From Desulfovibrionaceae bacterium (GTDB lineage: Bacteria; Desulfobacterota; Desulfovibrionia; Desulfovibrionales; Desulfovibrionaceae): a stretch of DNA of 64,000 nucleotides. Numbering within the stretch: position 1 is the first letter of the stretch; each line of letters starts with the position of its first letter. Positions 41,722 to 50,989 of this stretch are shown piece by piece. The notes below the pieces were generated by a model. That model was not told the DNA's origin. It did no database searches and was given only the letters and a program-made list of their open reading frames with translations. The stretch covers positions 62,001 through 126,000 of the forward strand of contig JAHZEL010000008.1 of the NCBI GenBank assembly GCA_019421865.1. Direction: 5' to 3'. The translations under genes were made by a program, and so were the position numbers.

Positions 41722-44553
41722 TTATCGACGGCCGTTCACGGCCGTGCTGCACTCGTCGATAAGATAGAGGATGTTGCGGTAAGGAAGCCCGCCGTGCAGC
41801 GTAAGACCCACCTCGCAGGTACGGGACGTGCTGAAGGCGGCCTCGCAGCCCTCCACAAGCTTCCGGAGCCCGGCGAGCGCCGCGGCATTGAGTTCGGGGC
41901 GGGAAAAGCCCTTGTCGCCGGAAAAACCGCAGCAGAAGATGCCTTCCGGCAGCACCACCTCGCCCGCACAAAGTTCTGCCGCTTCGCGCAGCGCTCCGGC
42001 AAGGCCCATACTTCTCGTGGAACAGGTGGCGTGCACGGCTATTCTACCGTATTTCTTATGGAATTCGAGTCTGTCCACCAGAAAGCGCAGGGTGAACTCC
42101 ACAGGCTCGTACAGGGCAAGACGGCCGTCCAGCGTTTTTCTCATCCGGGCAAGGCAGGGACTGGTATCGCACATGACGGGGTAACGTCCGTTTTCCGAAG
42201 CCTCCAGCAGCGCGGCGTCCAGGGCGGCGGCGCATTCGTCGGCCTGTTCCTTCATGCCCTTGGTCTCAAAGGCCTTGCCGCAGCAGAGCTTTTCCACATG
42301 GCGGGGAATGACGGGCTCGTACCCCGCCTTTTCCAGAAGGCGCAGCGCCACGTCCATGAGCGGTTCCACACGGCGGCCGGAATCTCCCGCATAGCCCATG
42401 CTGCGTACCGCGCAGGAAGGAAAGTACACCACCTTTTCCCGAAGTGCCGACGCTCGAGGCGCGGGGACAGGGGACGCGCCGCACAGGCCCACTTCGGCAA
42501 GATCGGGAAGCGTGAGGCCCGTGATCTTCTTCGTCAGGCGACCGCTCTTTTCCGCAAGATCATGCCCCATGAGGCGATGCGCGCCGGCCGCAACGTTCAA
42601 GCCGAAGGACAGCACACGGGTGACGGGTTCCACGTGACGAGAGACAAGGGAAGCGACCTTCTTTTCTCCCGGACTGAGAGACTCATGCCGAAGATGACGC
42701 ATGAAGCCCGCCACGTCGATGCCCAGCGGACAGCGCGTGGAGCAAAGACCGTCCGTGGCGCAGAGATCAAGCCCCTCGGCACGGAAAAACGCCTTCCAGT
42801 CGGCGGCACGCTCCGTTTCTCCGGCTCTTTCAAGCGCAGCTATGGCGCGCAGAGCATAAATGCGCTGCCGCGGGCTGAGCGCCGTTTTCGCCGAAGGACA
42901 GACGGACTCGCAGAAGCCGCAGTCCACGCACAGGTCGATGCCCTGCCCCACGGCGCCCACGAACTTGAGCCCTTCCAGATGGCAGCGGGGAGAATCATTG
43001 AGCAGGCAGCCGCGATTAAGAATGCCGGATGGATCAAGCAAACGCTTGACGTTCTGCATGAGGGCGTAAAGCTCGTCGCCCCACTCCCTGCGCACGAAGG
43101 AAGCCACGGCCCGGCCCGTGCCGTGCTCGGCCTTGAGCGAGCCGTCGAGGCTCAGCATGAGCTCGGCCGCGCGCTCGATGAAGCGCCCGAGCCTCTCCAC
43201 TTCCTCCTGTTCGGACAGTCTGAGAGGCACGGTGCAGTGCAGGTTGCCGTGCAGGGCGTGACCGTTCACGCCGCAGCGGAAGAAGCCAAGATCCTGAAGA
43301 ATTTCCACCAGACCGTGCCCGGCTTCGGGCAGGCGTTCCGGCGGCACGCAGTAATCCTCCACATAGGCGTATTCCGAAGGCTGCCTTGTCCCGGCCATGG
43401 CGGGAAAAAGCGCCCGGCGGATATCCCAGAGCCGTTCGCACTCTTCGTGCCCGGTCACAAAGCCGAGTCTGGCACAGGGATGAAAGGCTTCAAGCTTTGC
43501 TTCAAGTTCCCTGATGTCGGCCGCAAGGGTCTCCGCATCCTGCGCTCTGGTTTCCACCAGCAGCGCGCAGTTGTCGGAGCGCTCGCCCGTGGGGCGGAAC
43601 TCCTGCGGAAAGCCCGGAAGCTCCGCAAGGCCGCGCAGAGAAATGTCGTCCAGAAATTCTCCGGCGTACAGTCCCGGGCAGGAGCGGATCGCCAGCACGG
43701 CGTTCATGGCGTCCTGCATGGAGGAATACAGCAGCATGGCCGTCCCCCTTGCGGGAAGCAGCGGCGAGGTTGCCAGCGTAACGGAGTAAATAAAGCCCAG
43801 CGTTCCTTCCGATCCCACAAGAAGATGGGTCAGGATGTCCACGGGATCCTCGAAATCCGTGAACGCATTCAGCGCATAGCCGCAGGTATTGCGGATGCGG
43901 AACTTGCGCCGCACTTTCCTTGCCGCCTCATCGGAGGCGAGAAGCTGTGCGCGCAAACGGACAAGTTCCTGAAGAAGGGACGCGTGAGAAATTCGAAAAG
44001 CGGCAAGACTCGCGGGATCGGCAGTATCCACGAAGGTGCCGTCGGCAAGCATGAAGGACATCGCCCTGAGCGAATGCCAGATGTTGTTTGCCACGGTACA
44101 GCCGAGTCCGGCGGCGTTGTTGGCCGTCATGCCGCCTATGGTGGCGGAGGCTATGGAGGAGGGATCGGAAGAGATGAAGCGCCCGTAAGGGGCAAGCGCG
44201 GCATTCACGGCGGCGCCGGTTACGCCGCAGCGGGCTCGGACAAGGCGACCGTTTTCAAGAACCTCTATCCCCTGCCAGACTGCGCCGCGAAAACGCACGG
44301 CAACATCCTCGGCCACGCTCTGGCCGCTCAGGGAGGTTCCGGAACCTCGGAATGTCAGGGAAACGCCGCAGGAAGCGGCACAGGAAAGAAGCTGTTTCAG
44401 CTCTGAGAGAGATGTGATGTCGACAACGGCAAACGCCTTCGGTTCAAAAGGTCCGGCATCGACGGAAAAAATCCGGGCCGGAGCCTCCCCCGTATGCGTT
44501 TGCGACCAGGGCAGGAATTCCCGCACCTTGTTCAGAAAGACCTGGCTTCGCAT
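41722..44553 (-). CDS. FAD and Fe-S D-2-hydroxyacid dehydrogenase (D-lactate dehydrogenase Dld-like)
   Basis: A 943-residue protein; ATG 44553 is chosen because GAGGA lies upstream and the 74-residue extension resembles shadow. Order: FAD-binding type 4 domain (FRGSGTSLSGQSVAEDVAVRF, PSSIASATIGGMTANNAAGLG), FAD-oxidase C-terminal domain, a 4Fe-4S double motif (CVDCGFCESVCP near residue 541 and CATDGLCSTRCPLG near 599), then two CCG domains (CCGKAFETKG near 757, CCGFSGDKG near 876). This layout matches D-lactate dehydrogenase Dld of the quinone- or cytochrome-linked type and E. coli YdiJ. Substrate could be D-lactate, glycolate or D-2-hydroxyglutarate. Upstream of TRAP system 2 on the same strand. 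Confidence 0.9.
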   Translation of the reverse strand: MRSQVFLNKVREFLPWSQTHTGEAPARIFSVDAGPFEPKAFAVVDITSLSELKQLLSCAASCGVSLTFRGSGTSLSGQSVAEDVAVRFRGAVWQGIEVLENGRLVRARCGVTGAAVNAALAPYGRFISSDPSSIASATIGGMTANNAAGLGCTVANNIWHSLRAMSFMLADGTFVDTADPASLAAFRISHASLLQELVRLRAQLLASDEAARKVRRKFRIRNTCGYALNAFTDFEDPVDILTHLLVGSEGTLGFIYSVTLATSPLLPARGTAMLLYSSMQDAMNAVLAIRSCPGLYAGEFLDDISLRGLAELPGFPQEFRPTGERSDNCALLVETRAQDAETLAADIRELEAKLEAFHPCARLGFVTGHEECERLWDIRRALFPAMAGTRQPSEYAYVEDYCVPPERLPEAGHGLVEILQDLGFFRCGVNGHALHGNLHCTVPLRLSEQEEVERLGRFIERAAELMLSLDGSLKAEHGTGRAVASFVRREWGDELYALMQNVKRLLDPSGILNRGCLLNDSPRCHLEGLKFVGAVGQGIDLCVDCGFCESVCPSAKTALSPRQRIYALRAIAALERAGETERAADWKAFFRAEGLDLCATDGLCSTRCPLGIDVAGFMRHLRHESLSPGEKKVASLVSRHVEPVTRVLSFGLNVAAGAHRLMGHDLAEKSGRLTKKITGLTLPDLAEVGLCGASPVPAPRASALREKVVYFPSCAVRSMGYAGDSGRRVEPLMDVALRLLEKAGYEPVIPRHVEKLCCGKAFETKGMKEQADECAAALDAALLEASENGRYPVMCDTSPCLARMRKTLDGRLALYEPVEFTLRFLVDRLEFHKKYGRIAVHATCSTRSMGLAGALREAAELCAGEVVLPEGIFCCGFSGDKGFSRPELNAAALAGLRKLVEGCEAAFSTSRTCEVGLTLHGGLPYRNILYLIDECSTAVNGRR

Positions 44554-44758
44554 GGAGTCCTCGTGTTTCTGGCTTTCCGCAGAGGAAAACGCGCCCGCAG
44601 TAGCAGACGCAGCCTTGCCCGAAACCTGGACAGCCCCGTCGCCTTCTGCGGAAAAACACGCGATGCCGCCCGGTTCCACGCTCTCGGCACGCACGCCGCC
44701 ATCTCCATATAAGAAGGATGACGCCGTCCGCTTCAGCGGGCGGAAGTGCCTCAGTATC

Positions 44759-44790
44759 AAAAAAGCCCCCTGCAAAGCCTTGCAGGGGGC
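44759..44790 (-). terminator. Terminator of tRNA-Lys
   Basis: On the minus strand GCCCCCTGCA pairs with TGCAGGGGGC and is followed by six Ts; it is 12 bases after the tRNA CCA. Confidence 0.9.
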
Positions 44791-44801
44791 GTTCTTGCTA
44801 C

Positions 44802-44877
<76 letters not shown>

Positions 44878-44899
44878 AGTGCAACTAAGCGCAGAAAGA

Positions 44900-44928
44900 G
44901 ACATAGCCCTGTAGCGCCATGACGTCAA
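44900..44928 (-). promoter_or_regulatory. tRNA-Lys promoter
   Basis: On the minus strand TTGACG (44928-44923), a 17-base spacer, and TATGTC (44905-44900), about 23 bases before the mature tRNA. It overlaps the extreme upstream part of the dsbD frame, which argues for a later dsbD start. Confidence 0.65.
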
Positions 44929-44972
44929 GAAAAATTTTGCCTTTTTCTGCAAAAAAGTTTACTTGCCTTGTT

Positions 44973-47024
44973 ATGAAAAGGATGTCGCGCTTTCTCTTTC
45001 TGGTCTGTCTGCTTTCCGCCGCCCTGTGTCTTCTCTGCGGCGAAAGGCTCTCGTTGGCGGCAGAAGAGCCGCCCTACCGCTTCCATACCGAATGGGCCAA
45101 GCTGTCCGCCGTGGACGGCAGGCAGCTTTCGCCGCCGCTCGACAAAAACACCAGCATGGCGGTGCTGTGGCTGCTGCCCTCGCCGGGCTACCATACCTAC
45201 GCCCATGAAGCCGGAGACGAAGGCATTCCGCTGACGGTCACGGTCATGGTCGACGGCAAGCCCCTGCCTGAAGGCCAGGTGCAGATCCACTATACGTCGG
45301 GCAGGGAAGTCTCCCTTGCCGGAGGAGGCCGCAGCCGCCAGCTCTTCGACGCCGCGCCCGTGTTCCTGGTGTTCCGGGAGGTTGAGTCGCGGGCCGTCAC
45401 GCTGGACATCTCCCTGCTCGCCTGCTCCGACCAGCACTGCCTGCCCTTGCACACGCGCATTCTTCTGCCCCCCGCGCCTTCCGAACTCAGAAATGCCGCC
45501 CAGATGCCCTGGTTTGCCGAGTTCATCGCCAGCAAGGCCTGCTGCGATCAGGCAAATACTCCGCCGGAAATTCCCGCGGTATCCGTGCCTGCCGAGCCGG
45601 CCGCGCCGCCCGTGGATCTTTCCGAGAAAAAATACGCCGATCTTCTGCCCGCCGCTCCCACGTCGGTCTTTCAGAAACGCGCGGAAAGCAGAACCGAACC
45701 GGCCGTTCCGCTTCCCTCCGCCGCCGAAACCGTTCCGGACGGGGAATACGACTTCACGCCCCAGCACCTTGAAGGCAGCTTCCAGATCGACGGCTGGCTC
45801 AGGGCCGTGGGTCTCGGCCTGCTTGCCGGTCTCATTCTGAACTTCATGCCCTGCGTGCTTCCCGTGCTCACCATGAAGTTCTCCATTCTGCTCGATTCCG
45901 AAGAGGACTTTGAAAAAAGACGGCGCACCATACGCGAACACACGCTGTTCTTCGCCGCCGGCATCGTGACCTGGTTCACCATTCTGGCCGTGCTTTCCGG
46001 CGTGACCGGCATTCTCTGGGGACAGCTCTTCCAGAGCAGCGAGGTCATTTTCCTCATGCTGCTCATCGTGTTCTGCATGGGTCTTTCCATGTTCGACGTG
46101 TTCCATCTGCCGGTACTCGACCTGCAGAGTCATCACAGCTCCTCGCCGCGCATGCAGGCCTTCAGCACCGGCATGTTCACCACCCTGCTTGCCACGCCCT
46201 GCAGCGGTCCGCTGCTCGGCGGCGTGCTGGCCTGGGGCATCACCAAGCCCCTGCCCGTGCTCATGACCATTTTCGCGGCCACCGGCGTGGGCATGGCGGC
46301 TCCCTATGTGCTGCTCGCCTGCTATCCGAAGCTTATCCGCTTCCTGCCCCGCCCCGGCTCCTGGTTCAGCGTGCTTGAGCGGGTGCTCGGCCTGCTGCTC
46401 ATGGCCACGGCCATCTATCTTTTCTCGCTGCTGCCGCCCGCGCTGCACGTCAAAACGCTCATCACCCTTCTTGTGGCCGCCACCACGGCCTGGATCTGGG
46501 GCCGCTGGGGAAGCCTGCGCGGTTCGATTACAAGAAGGATGTTCCTCGGCGCGTTTGCCTTCGGTGCCATCTTCCTGTCCGCGTTCTGGGCCTTCCTGCC
46601 CGCGCAGCAGGAAATCGTGCCCTGGGTGAAGTTCTCCGAAGAACAGTTCCGCGCCGATCTCGGCAAGAAGGCCATGATCGTGGAATTCACCGCCGACTGG
46701 TGCCCCACCTGCAAGGTCATGGAACGCACCACCCTTGCGGCGCCGAACCTTCTGCCCATTCTGGATCAGTACTCCCTCACCGCGGTGAAGGTGGACATGA
46801 CCTTCAGAGACGAAACCCATCAGAAACTGCTGCGCTCTCTCAACAGCGTCAGCATTCCGCTTCTGGCCATCTTCCCGGAAGGAGACGCCTCCCGTCCCGT
46901 CATCCTGCGCGACATCTACACCACCACGGACCTGCATCTGGCGCTCCGTCAGGCCAAGATTCCGCACAAGCGCATGGTGGAAATGCTCAATCCGGTCAAG
47001 CTTCTCAGTGAACCCAAGGAATAG
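44973..47024 (+). CDS. dsbD: DsbD-family thiol:disulfide interchange protein
   Basis: A 683-residue membrane protein. The start at ATG 44973 is preferred over the frame's first ATG at 44919, which overlaps the tRNA-Lys promoter; ATG 44982 is a close alternative. Signal peptide MKRMSRFLFLVCLLSAALCLL, an N-terminal DsbD-alpha-like domain with one Cys pair (LLACSDQHCLPL), a Pro-rich linker, a transmembrane CcdA-type core with NFMPCVLPVLTMKF (about residue 291) and LATPCSGPLLGGVL, then a C-terminal thioredoxin domain with FTADWCPTCKVMER (about residue 575). It passes reducing power from cytoplasm to periplasm. Confidence 0.92.
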   Translation: MKRMSRFLFLVCLLSAALCLLCGERLSLAAEEPPYRFHTEWAKLSAVDGRQLSPPLDKNTSMAVLWLLPSPGYHTYAHEAGDEGIPLTVTVMVDGKPLPEGQVQIHYTSGREVSLAGGGRSRQLFDAAPVFLVFREVESRAVTLDISLLACSDQHCLPLHTRILLPPAPSELRNAAQMPWFAEFIASKACCDQANTPPEIPAVSVPAEPAAPPVDLSEKKYADLLPAAPTSVFQKRAESRTEPAVPLPSAAETVPDGEYDFTPQHLEGSFQIDGWLRAVGLGLLAGLILNFMPCVLPVLTMKFSILLDSEEDFEKRRRTIREHTLFFAAGIVTWFTILAVLSGVTGILWGQLFQSSEVIFLMLLIVFCMGLSMFDVFHLPVLDLQSHHSSSPRMQAFSTGMFTTLLATPCSGPLLGGVLAWGITKPLPVLMTIFAATGVGMAAPYVLLACYPKLIRFLPRPGSWFSVLERVLGLLLMATAIYLFSLLPPALHVKTLITLLVAATTAWIWGRWGSLRGSITRRMFLGAFAFGAIFLSAFWAFLPAQQEIVPWVKFSEEQFRADLGKKAMIVEFTADWCPTCKVMERTTLAAPNLLPILDQYSLTAVKVDMTFRDETHQKLLRSLNSVSIPLLAIFPEGDASRPVILRDIYTTTDLHLALRQAKIPHKRMVEMLNPVKLLSEPKE

Positions 47025-47066
47025 AAGTTCCCGCCTCTGTTCCGCAACCTCAGAAACAGGTTTTCC

Positions 47067-47417
47067 ATGAATACGATCAAGACTCTTCCTGAATTCGCCA
47101 CTCTTTCCGAACTGGAAATCAACGCCGCTCTCGACGCCTACGACGACTCCGTGGAAGAAGAGCACTCGAGCTGCGGCGGCGGAGAAGAAAACGAACCCAC
47201 CTCCGAAAGCCCCGTGGTGGCCGAGGTCTTCCGCCTCATCCGCGCCTATACCGACCGCATGAACACCCTCATCACGGAAGCCAAGGCGGAAAACAAGGAG
47301 ATTTCGGAAAACTTCCTCGCCGATCTCTTTGCCTTTGAGCCTGAAGCTCCCATCGAACGCATCGCCTTCGATTTCGTGACCGACGCCGTGCTCGACGAAG
47401 AGGAAGATGAAGACTAA
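47067..47417 (+). CDS. Acidic small protein of unknown function, downstream of dsbD
   Basis: A 116-residue protein, strongly acidic. A short N-terminal helix (TLPEFATLSELEINAALDAYDD) is followed by a CGGGEEN segment with one Cys and a 60-residue helical C-half (VAEVFRLIRAYTDRMNTLITEAKAENKEISENFLADLF). No signal, no recognised domain. The gap to dsbD is 42 bases, so it shares its transcript; a terminator follows. I cannot name it. Confidence 0.7.
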   Translation: MNTIKTLPEFATLSELEINAALDAYDDSVEEEHSSCGGGEENEPTSESPVVAEVFRLIRAYTDRMNTLITEAKAENKEISENFLADLFAFEPEAPIERIAFDFVTDAVLDEEEDED

Positions 47418-47454
47418 GCCCTCAGACTTCCGCCGAAGCGGACAATGAACGCCG

Positions 47455-47490
47455 ACGGGGCGCGTACGAAAGGTACGCGCCCCGTTTTTT
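47455..47490 (+). terminator. Intrinsic terminator of dsbD transcript
   Basis: ACGGGGCGCGTAC pairs with GTACGCGCCCCGT around a GAAAG loop and is followed by six Ts. One of the strongest terminators in the window. Confidence 0.92.
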
Positions 47491-47583
47491 CTGCTGTTGA
47501 GCATCAAACTCCGGCCTGTGTCGGGAGAAGGATTCCCGCCTGTCTGCAATCCCCTCTGGAAGACGACCTGCAAAAAGGTACGA

Positions 47584-48573
47584 CTACTTCTGCGGGTTCG
47601 GCTTCAGCCACGCAAGATTCACGACGTTCTGAGGACGCCCCTCCCGGAAACGACGGATGTTCTCCAGCGTGATGGACACGATGTTGCGCCTCGCGCCGTC
47701 GGTCATCCAGGCAATGTGCGGCGTGATGATCGAACGCGGGGCGGAAAGCAGAGGATCATCCTCCGCGGGCGGCTCCTGCTCCAGAACATCCGCGCCGAAG
47801 CCGCCGAGCCTGCCTTCGCGCAGGGCTTCGGCCACATCCCGGCCGTTCACCACCGGGCCGCGCGAAGTATTGATGATCATGGCGCCGGGCTTCATCATGT
47901 CCAGCGTGTTCCGGCAAACCAGTCCGCGGGTCTCCTCCGTGAGCGGACAATGCAGGGATATCACGTCCGAACGGCGGAAAAGCTCCTCCGCGGAAACAAA
48001 CGCAAAAGGCTCGTAGCACGGAGCCGGTACGGGCCGGTGCGCGCAGGCCAGCACGTTCATGCCGAAGGCGTGGGCCAGTTCGGCCACGCGGCGGCCCAGA
48101 TTGCCGTATCCGAACACGCCGAAGGTCTTTCCCGTAAGCTCCACCTGCGGCGTGAGCGCGTAGCAGAAATCTCCGCATCGGCCCCAGTCGCCGCGGCGCA
48201 CGCTTGCGTCGTGCAGCGCCGCATGACGGCACAGTTCCAGAAGAAGCGCAAACACATGCTGCGCCACGGCGTCCGTTCCGTAGGCGGGCGTATTGCACAC
48301 CGCAATGCCCCTCTCCCCGGCGGCCCTTCCGTCGATCACGTTGGTGCCCGCCGCCGTCACCGCAATGCAGCGCAGATCGGGCAGCGCGTCCATGACGGCC
48401 GCATCCATGACCACCTTGTTCACCACAAGAATTTCCGCTCCGGCGGCCCGCTCAACCACGAGTTCCGCAGGCGTGCGGTCATGGCAGATCCATTCGTCGG
48501 CAGCATCGGAAGCGGGCCACGGACTTTCCAGTCCGGCACGCAGGGTATAGCCGTCAAGCACTACAATCTTCAT
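47584..48573 (-). CDS. D-isomer-specific 2-hydroxyacid dehydrogenase
   Basis: A 329-residue NAD-dependent enzyme from ATG 48573, with GAGGAG seven bases upstream; the 41-residue upstream extension is not supported. NAD-binding loop FGVFGYGNLGRRVAELAHAFG, the catalytic Arg in INTSRGPVVNGRDV, Glu in VLEQEPP and His in ITPHIAWMTDGAR. It resembles hydroxypyruvate/glycerate dehydrogenases, with substrate not determined by sequence. It is convergent with the dsbD transcript and divergent from the DUF815 gene. Confidence 0.92.
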   Translation of the reverse strand: MKIVVLDGYTLRAGLESPWPASDAADEWICHDRTPAELVVERAAGAEILVVNKVVMDAAVMDALPDLRCIAVTAAGTNVIDGRAAGERGIAVCNTPAYGTDAVAQHVFALLLELCRHAALHDASVRRGDWGRCGDFCYALTPQVELTGKTFGVFGYGNLGRRVAELAHAFGMNVLACAHRPVPAPCYEPFAFVSAEELFRRSDVISLHCPLTEETRGLVCRNTLDMMKPGAMIINTSRGPVVNGRDVAEALREGRLGGFGADVLEQEPPAEDDPLLSAPRSIITPHIAWMTDGARRNIVSITLENIRRFREGRPQNVVNLAWLKPNPQK

Positions 48574-48698
48574 GGTTCTTCTCCTCGGCAAAACATTGCT
48601 CCATTCCGCTTGTGCCACAGCAGACGCTTCTGCGCAAGAGTGCGCGGCAAAAAGAGGCCCCGCCCGTCTGCGCATCTTCAGAAGAGGCACGTTCACTC

Positions 48699-48727
48699 TT
48701 GCATGCCGCTTTTGCCTGACCTATACT
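48699..48727 (+). promoter_or_regulatory. Promoter of DUF815 gene
   Basis: TTGCAT (48699-48704), exactly 17 bases, then TATACT (48722-48727), 31 bases before the start codon. One of the clearest sigma-70-type promoters in the window. Confidence 0.7.
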
Positions 48728-48758
48728 TGCCGAAAATTTTTACATAGGTGATCGTTTC

Positions 48759-49946
48759 ATGCATTCCCTGCCTCTTCTCAGCATTCAGCTCCGCAGTCTC
48801 GTCGTTTTCCGCAACATTCTTTCCGATCCCGTCATTTCCCGGCTCCAGACTCTGCTCGACGCCGACCCCGCCGACACTGCCGCCTGCGTCAATGCCTACT
48901 GCGACTTCGCCGCAGCGCTTTTCGCTCACGGAGACGATCTGAGCGCCTATCTGCTGAATCTGCTCATGGAGGATGAAAACATCTATATGCTGCAGAGCTG
49001 CGGAAACAGCCCGGCTTCGCCCTTCCTTGCCGAATGCCTGACGCATGAGCTTGCCTTTCTCCAGAAACTCGGCGCATTCGACGGCAGCCTCGTGCGCGAG
49101 GCGCTTTCCTTTGACGGCTTCCTTCCCCGCTGGAAGAACGGCGACCTTGACTATGCCAGTGCCTACCATGAACGCATTGCCACGATTCACGCCAGAGGCT
49201 ACGGCATCTTTGCCAAGTACCGCATGTTCACGGTGAAGGACGGCCAGCTCGTGCCCGTGCGTCACCCCGATCCGCAGACACTCGAACAGCTTCCCGGCTA
49301 TGAACGGGAACGCGCGAAGGTGATTGCCAACACCGAAGCCCTGCTGGCCGGACAGCCCGCCAACAACGTGCTGCTCTACGGCGACGCGGGCACCGGCAAG
49401 AGCAGCACGGTGAAAGCCATTGCCAACGCCTTCTTCGACCGCGGCCTGAGGCTCGTGGAAGTGAAGAAGAACCAGCTCTACCAGATTCCCGAAATCACGG
49501 AAACGCTTTCCCGCAATCCGCTCAAGTTCATCCTGTTCATCGACGATCTGAGCTTCAGCAGCAACGACAACGACTTTGCCGCCCTTAAAGCAATACTTGA
49601 AGGCAGCGTGAACGGTCACAGCGGCAACTTCGTGGTGTATGCCACGAGCAACCGCCGTCACCTCATCAAGGAAAGCTGGGACGACCGTTCCGGCAGCGAC
49701 CTACACGAAGGCGACACCCGGCAGGAACTCATGTCGCTTTCCGCCCGCTTCGGTCTGACCATCACCTTCTTCCGGCCGGACAAGGAGCGCTATCTCGACA
49801 TCGTGCACAAGCTCGCCGCCCAGTACGGCATCGATATTCCGCAGGAACAGCTCGACATCCGCGCCGAAGCCCACGCCACCCGCAGCGGCGGACGCAGCCC
49901 CCGCGTGGCAAAGCAGTTCATCGAGCTGACCAAGGCGGGCATCTGA
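48759..49946 (+). CDS. DUF815-type ATP-binding protein
   Basis: A 395-residue protein. The N-terminal 200 residues are helical with no recognised motif. The C-terminal part has a P-loop ATPase core: VLLYGDAGTGKSSTVKAIAN (Walker A near residue 208), FILFIDDLSFSSNDNDFAALKAILEG (Walker B), VVYATSNRRHLIKESW, and the C-terminal RSPRVAKQFIELTKAGI. This matches the DUF815 family of AAA-like ATPases, whose function is unknown. It has its own promoter and stands alone. Confidence 0.88.
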   Translation: MHSLPLLSIQLRSLVVFRNILSDPVISRLQTLLDADPADTAACVNAYCDFAAALFAHGDDLSAYLLNLLMEDENIYMLQSCGNSPASPFLAECLTHELAFLQKLGAFDGSLVREALSFDGFLPRWKNGDLDYASAYHERIATIHARGYGIFAKYRMFTVKDGQLVPVRHPDPQTLEQLPGYERERAKVIANTEALLAGQPANNVLLYGDAGTGKSSTVKAIANAFFDRGLRLVEVKKNQLYQIPEITETLSRNPLKFILFIDDLSFSSNDNDFAALKAILEGSVNGHSGNFVVYATSNRRHLIKESWDDRSGSDLHEGDTRQELMSLSARFGLTITFFRPDKERYLDIVHKLAAQYGIDIPQEQLDIRAEAHATRSGGRSPRVAKQFIELTKAGI

Positions 49947-50323
49947 AAAAGGCCGCAAGGCCAGCGGGGAAAGCCTCTTCCCCGCCTTCCAGCCGATTCG
50001 GCAGGAACTCAGGACAAAGCCTGCGACTGTAGGGCTGGCGATACACGGGCTTCATCCCTCAGTTTCCCCTCGGTGAATCCGTGAGCATGCGGACAGAATG
50101 CCGCAAATTCTGCCGGATGCCCTGCCGGAAACGCGAAGCCATCTGCCGCAGACTCTGCGCCTCAGCGCTGGAGACGCAATCCGCCGGGATTACCCGTGCC
50201 GATCCACCATAGGGAGGCGCGGCCGACGTGGCGCACGGCAAAAACGCGCTTTCCCCCAGGGCATGCCCGGCTGCAAACGCCTCAACCTTTTACGCACCGC
50301 ACCTTCAACCTGAGAGAAACGCC
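49947..50323. other. Intergenic stretch, no gene recognised
   Basis: About 375 bases between the DUF815 gene and the small lipoprotein gene. A GCGGGGAA/TTCCCCGC hairpin at 49964-49985 lies just after the DUF815 stop but lacks a T-run, so it is only a possible transcription end. No riboswitch class was recognised. Confidence 0.45.
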
Positions 50324-50605
50324 ATGAAACATCTTCTTTCCCTCGGAATGGCCGCCTTCCTGCTTGCCGGATGCAGCACGAACACGACCAGCAGCGTCGT
50401 CACCTTCGACGACGAAGGTCGCGAAGTCTCCAGCAGCACCACCAGCAGCAACCGCGACGATACGGCGGAAAAAGCCCGTGAAATCGGCGGAGAAATCAAG
50501 GAAGGCGTGGTTTCCGGCTATGAATGGACGAGAGACAGAACACTGGAAGGCTATGAATGGGTGAAGGAAAAATCCTCCGAAGCCTATAAGGCCGTCAAGA
50601 AATAA
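50324..50605 (+). CDS. Small lipoprotein
   Basis: A 93-residue protein. MKHLLSLGMAAFLLAGC ends in the lipobox LLAGC, so it is lipidated on Cys17. The mature part is hydrophilic: a Ser/Thr-rich N-terminus and a charged helical C-half with an approximate repeat (GYEWTRDRTLEGYEWVKEKSS). No recognised family. Monocistronic, closed by a terminator. The ribosome site (GAGAGAAA) is weak. Confidence 0.8.
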   Translation: MKHLLSLGMAAFLLAGCSTNTTSSVVTFDDEGREVSSSTTSSNRDDTAEKAREIGGEIKEGVVSGYEWTRDRTLEGYEWVKEKSSEAYKAVKK

Positions 50606-50617
50606 CAAAATCACACA

Positions 50618-50654
50618 GGGGAAGCCGCCTTTGGGGGAGCTTCCCCTCTTTTTT
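50618..50654 (+). terminator. Terminator after small lipoprotein
   Basis: GGGGAAGC pairs with GCTTCCCC, followed by TCTTTTTT. It begins 12 bases after the stop. Confidence 0.87.
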
Positions 50655-50655
50655 C

Positions 50656-50989
50656 GGCGGTCCGTCGTTCATGATCGGGCAAAACTCATCTGCCTGCATC
50701 CGGATCCGTCTGCCGCATTCCGTCACGCGGCAGAGGCTCCTGCTCCCGGCATTTTCCAGATTCCTCTCTCAACTCTGCCTCGGGTGCAGATCGCCCCTCG
50801 CCTTCCGCCCCTGTCGAGCCTCTTCTCCTGACCCATCCGCCGCGGCAGTAGCGCCCTCCGCTTCTTCCGCAGAGCATCCCCAGCCATGCAAAGCAAAAAC
50901 CGCCGCCCTGCCGGGACACGGCAGAACGGCGGCCTGCAATCCAAGACTCGCGGCTTCCCGTACCGGAGTGCCGCTTCCCTCTCTTGTGC
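50656..50989. other. Intergenic stretch, no gene recognised
   Basis: About 330 bases between the lipoprotein terminator and the stop of the convergent dynamin-like gene. It carries Pro/Ser/Arg-rich frames without ribosome sites. A short GC-rich hairpin occurs near 50908-50936 (GCCGCC with GGCGGC), which could terminate the dynamin transcript. Confidence 0.4.

Noticed and set aside
39472..44406. A 1644-codon open frame on the plus strand
   Set aside because: It is antisense to the dehydrogenase and TRAP 2 genes, which have strong family motifs. High GC at third positions keeps the opposite strand open. Its His/Gly/Arg-rich composition matches no protein.
44925..47573. An 882-codon open frame on the minus strand
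   Set aside because: Antisense to dsbD, which has complete thioredoxin and CcdA motifs.
49947..50323. Riboswitch before the small lipoprotein gene
   Set aside because: Several GC-rich hairpins can form, but none matches a known class (checked by eye for cobalamin and TPP cores).
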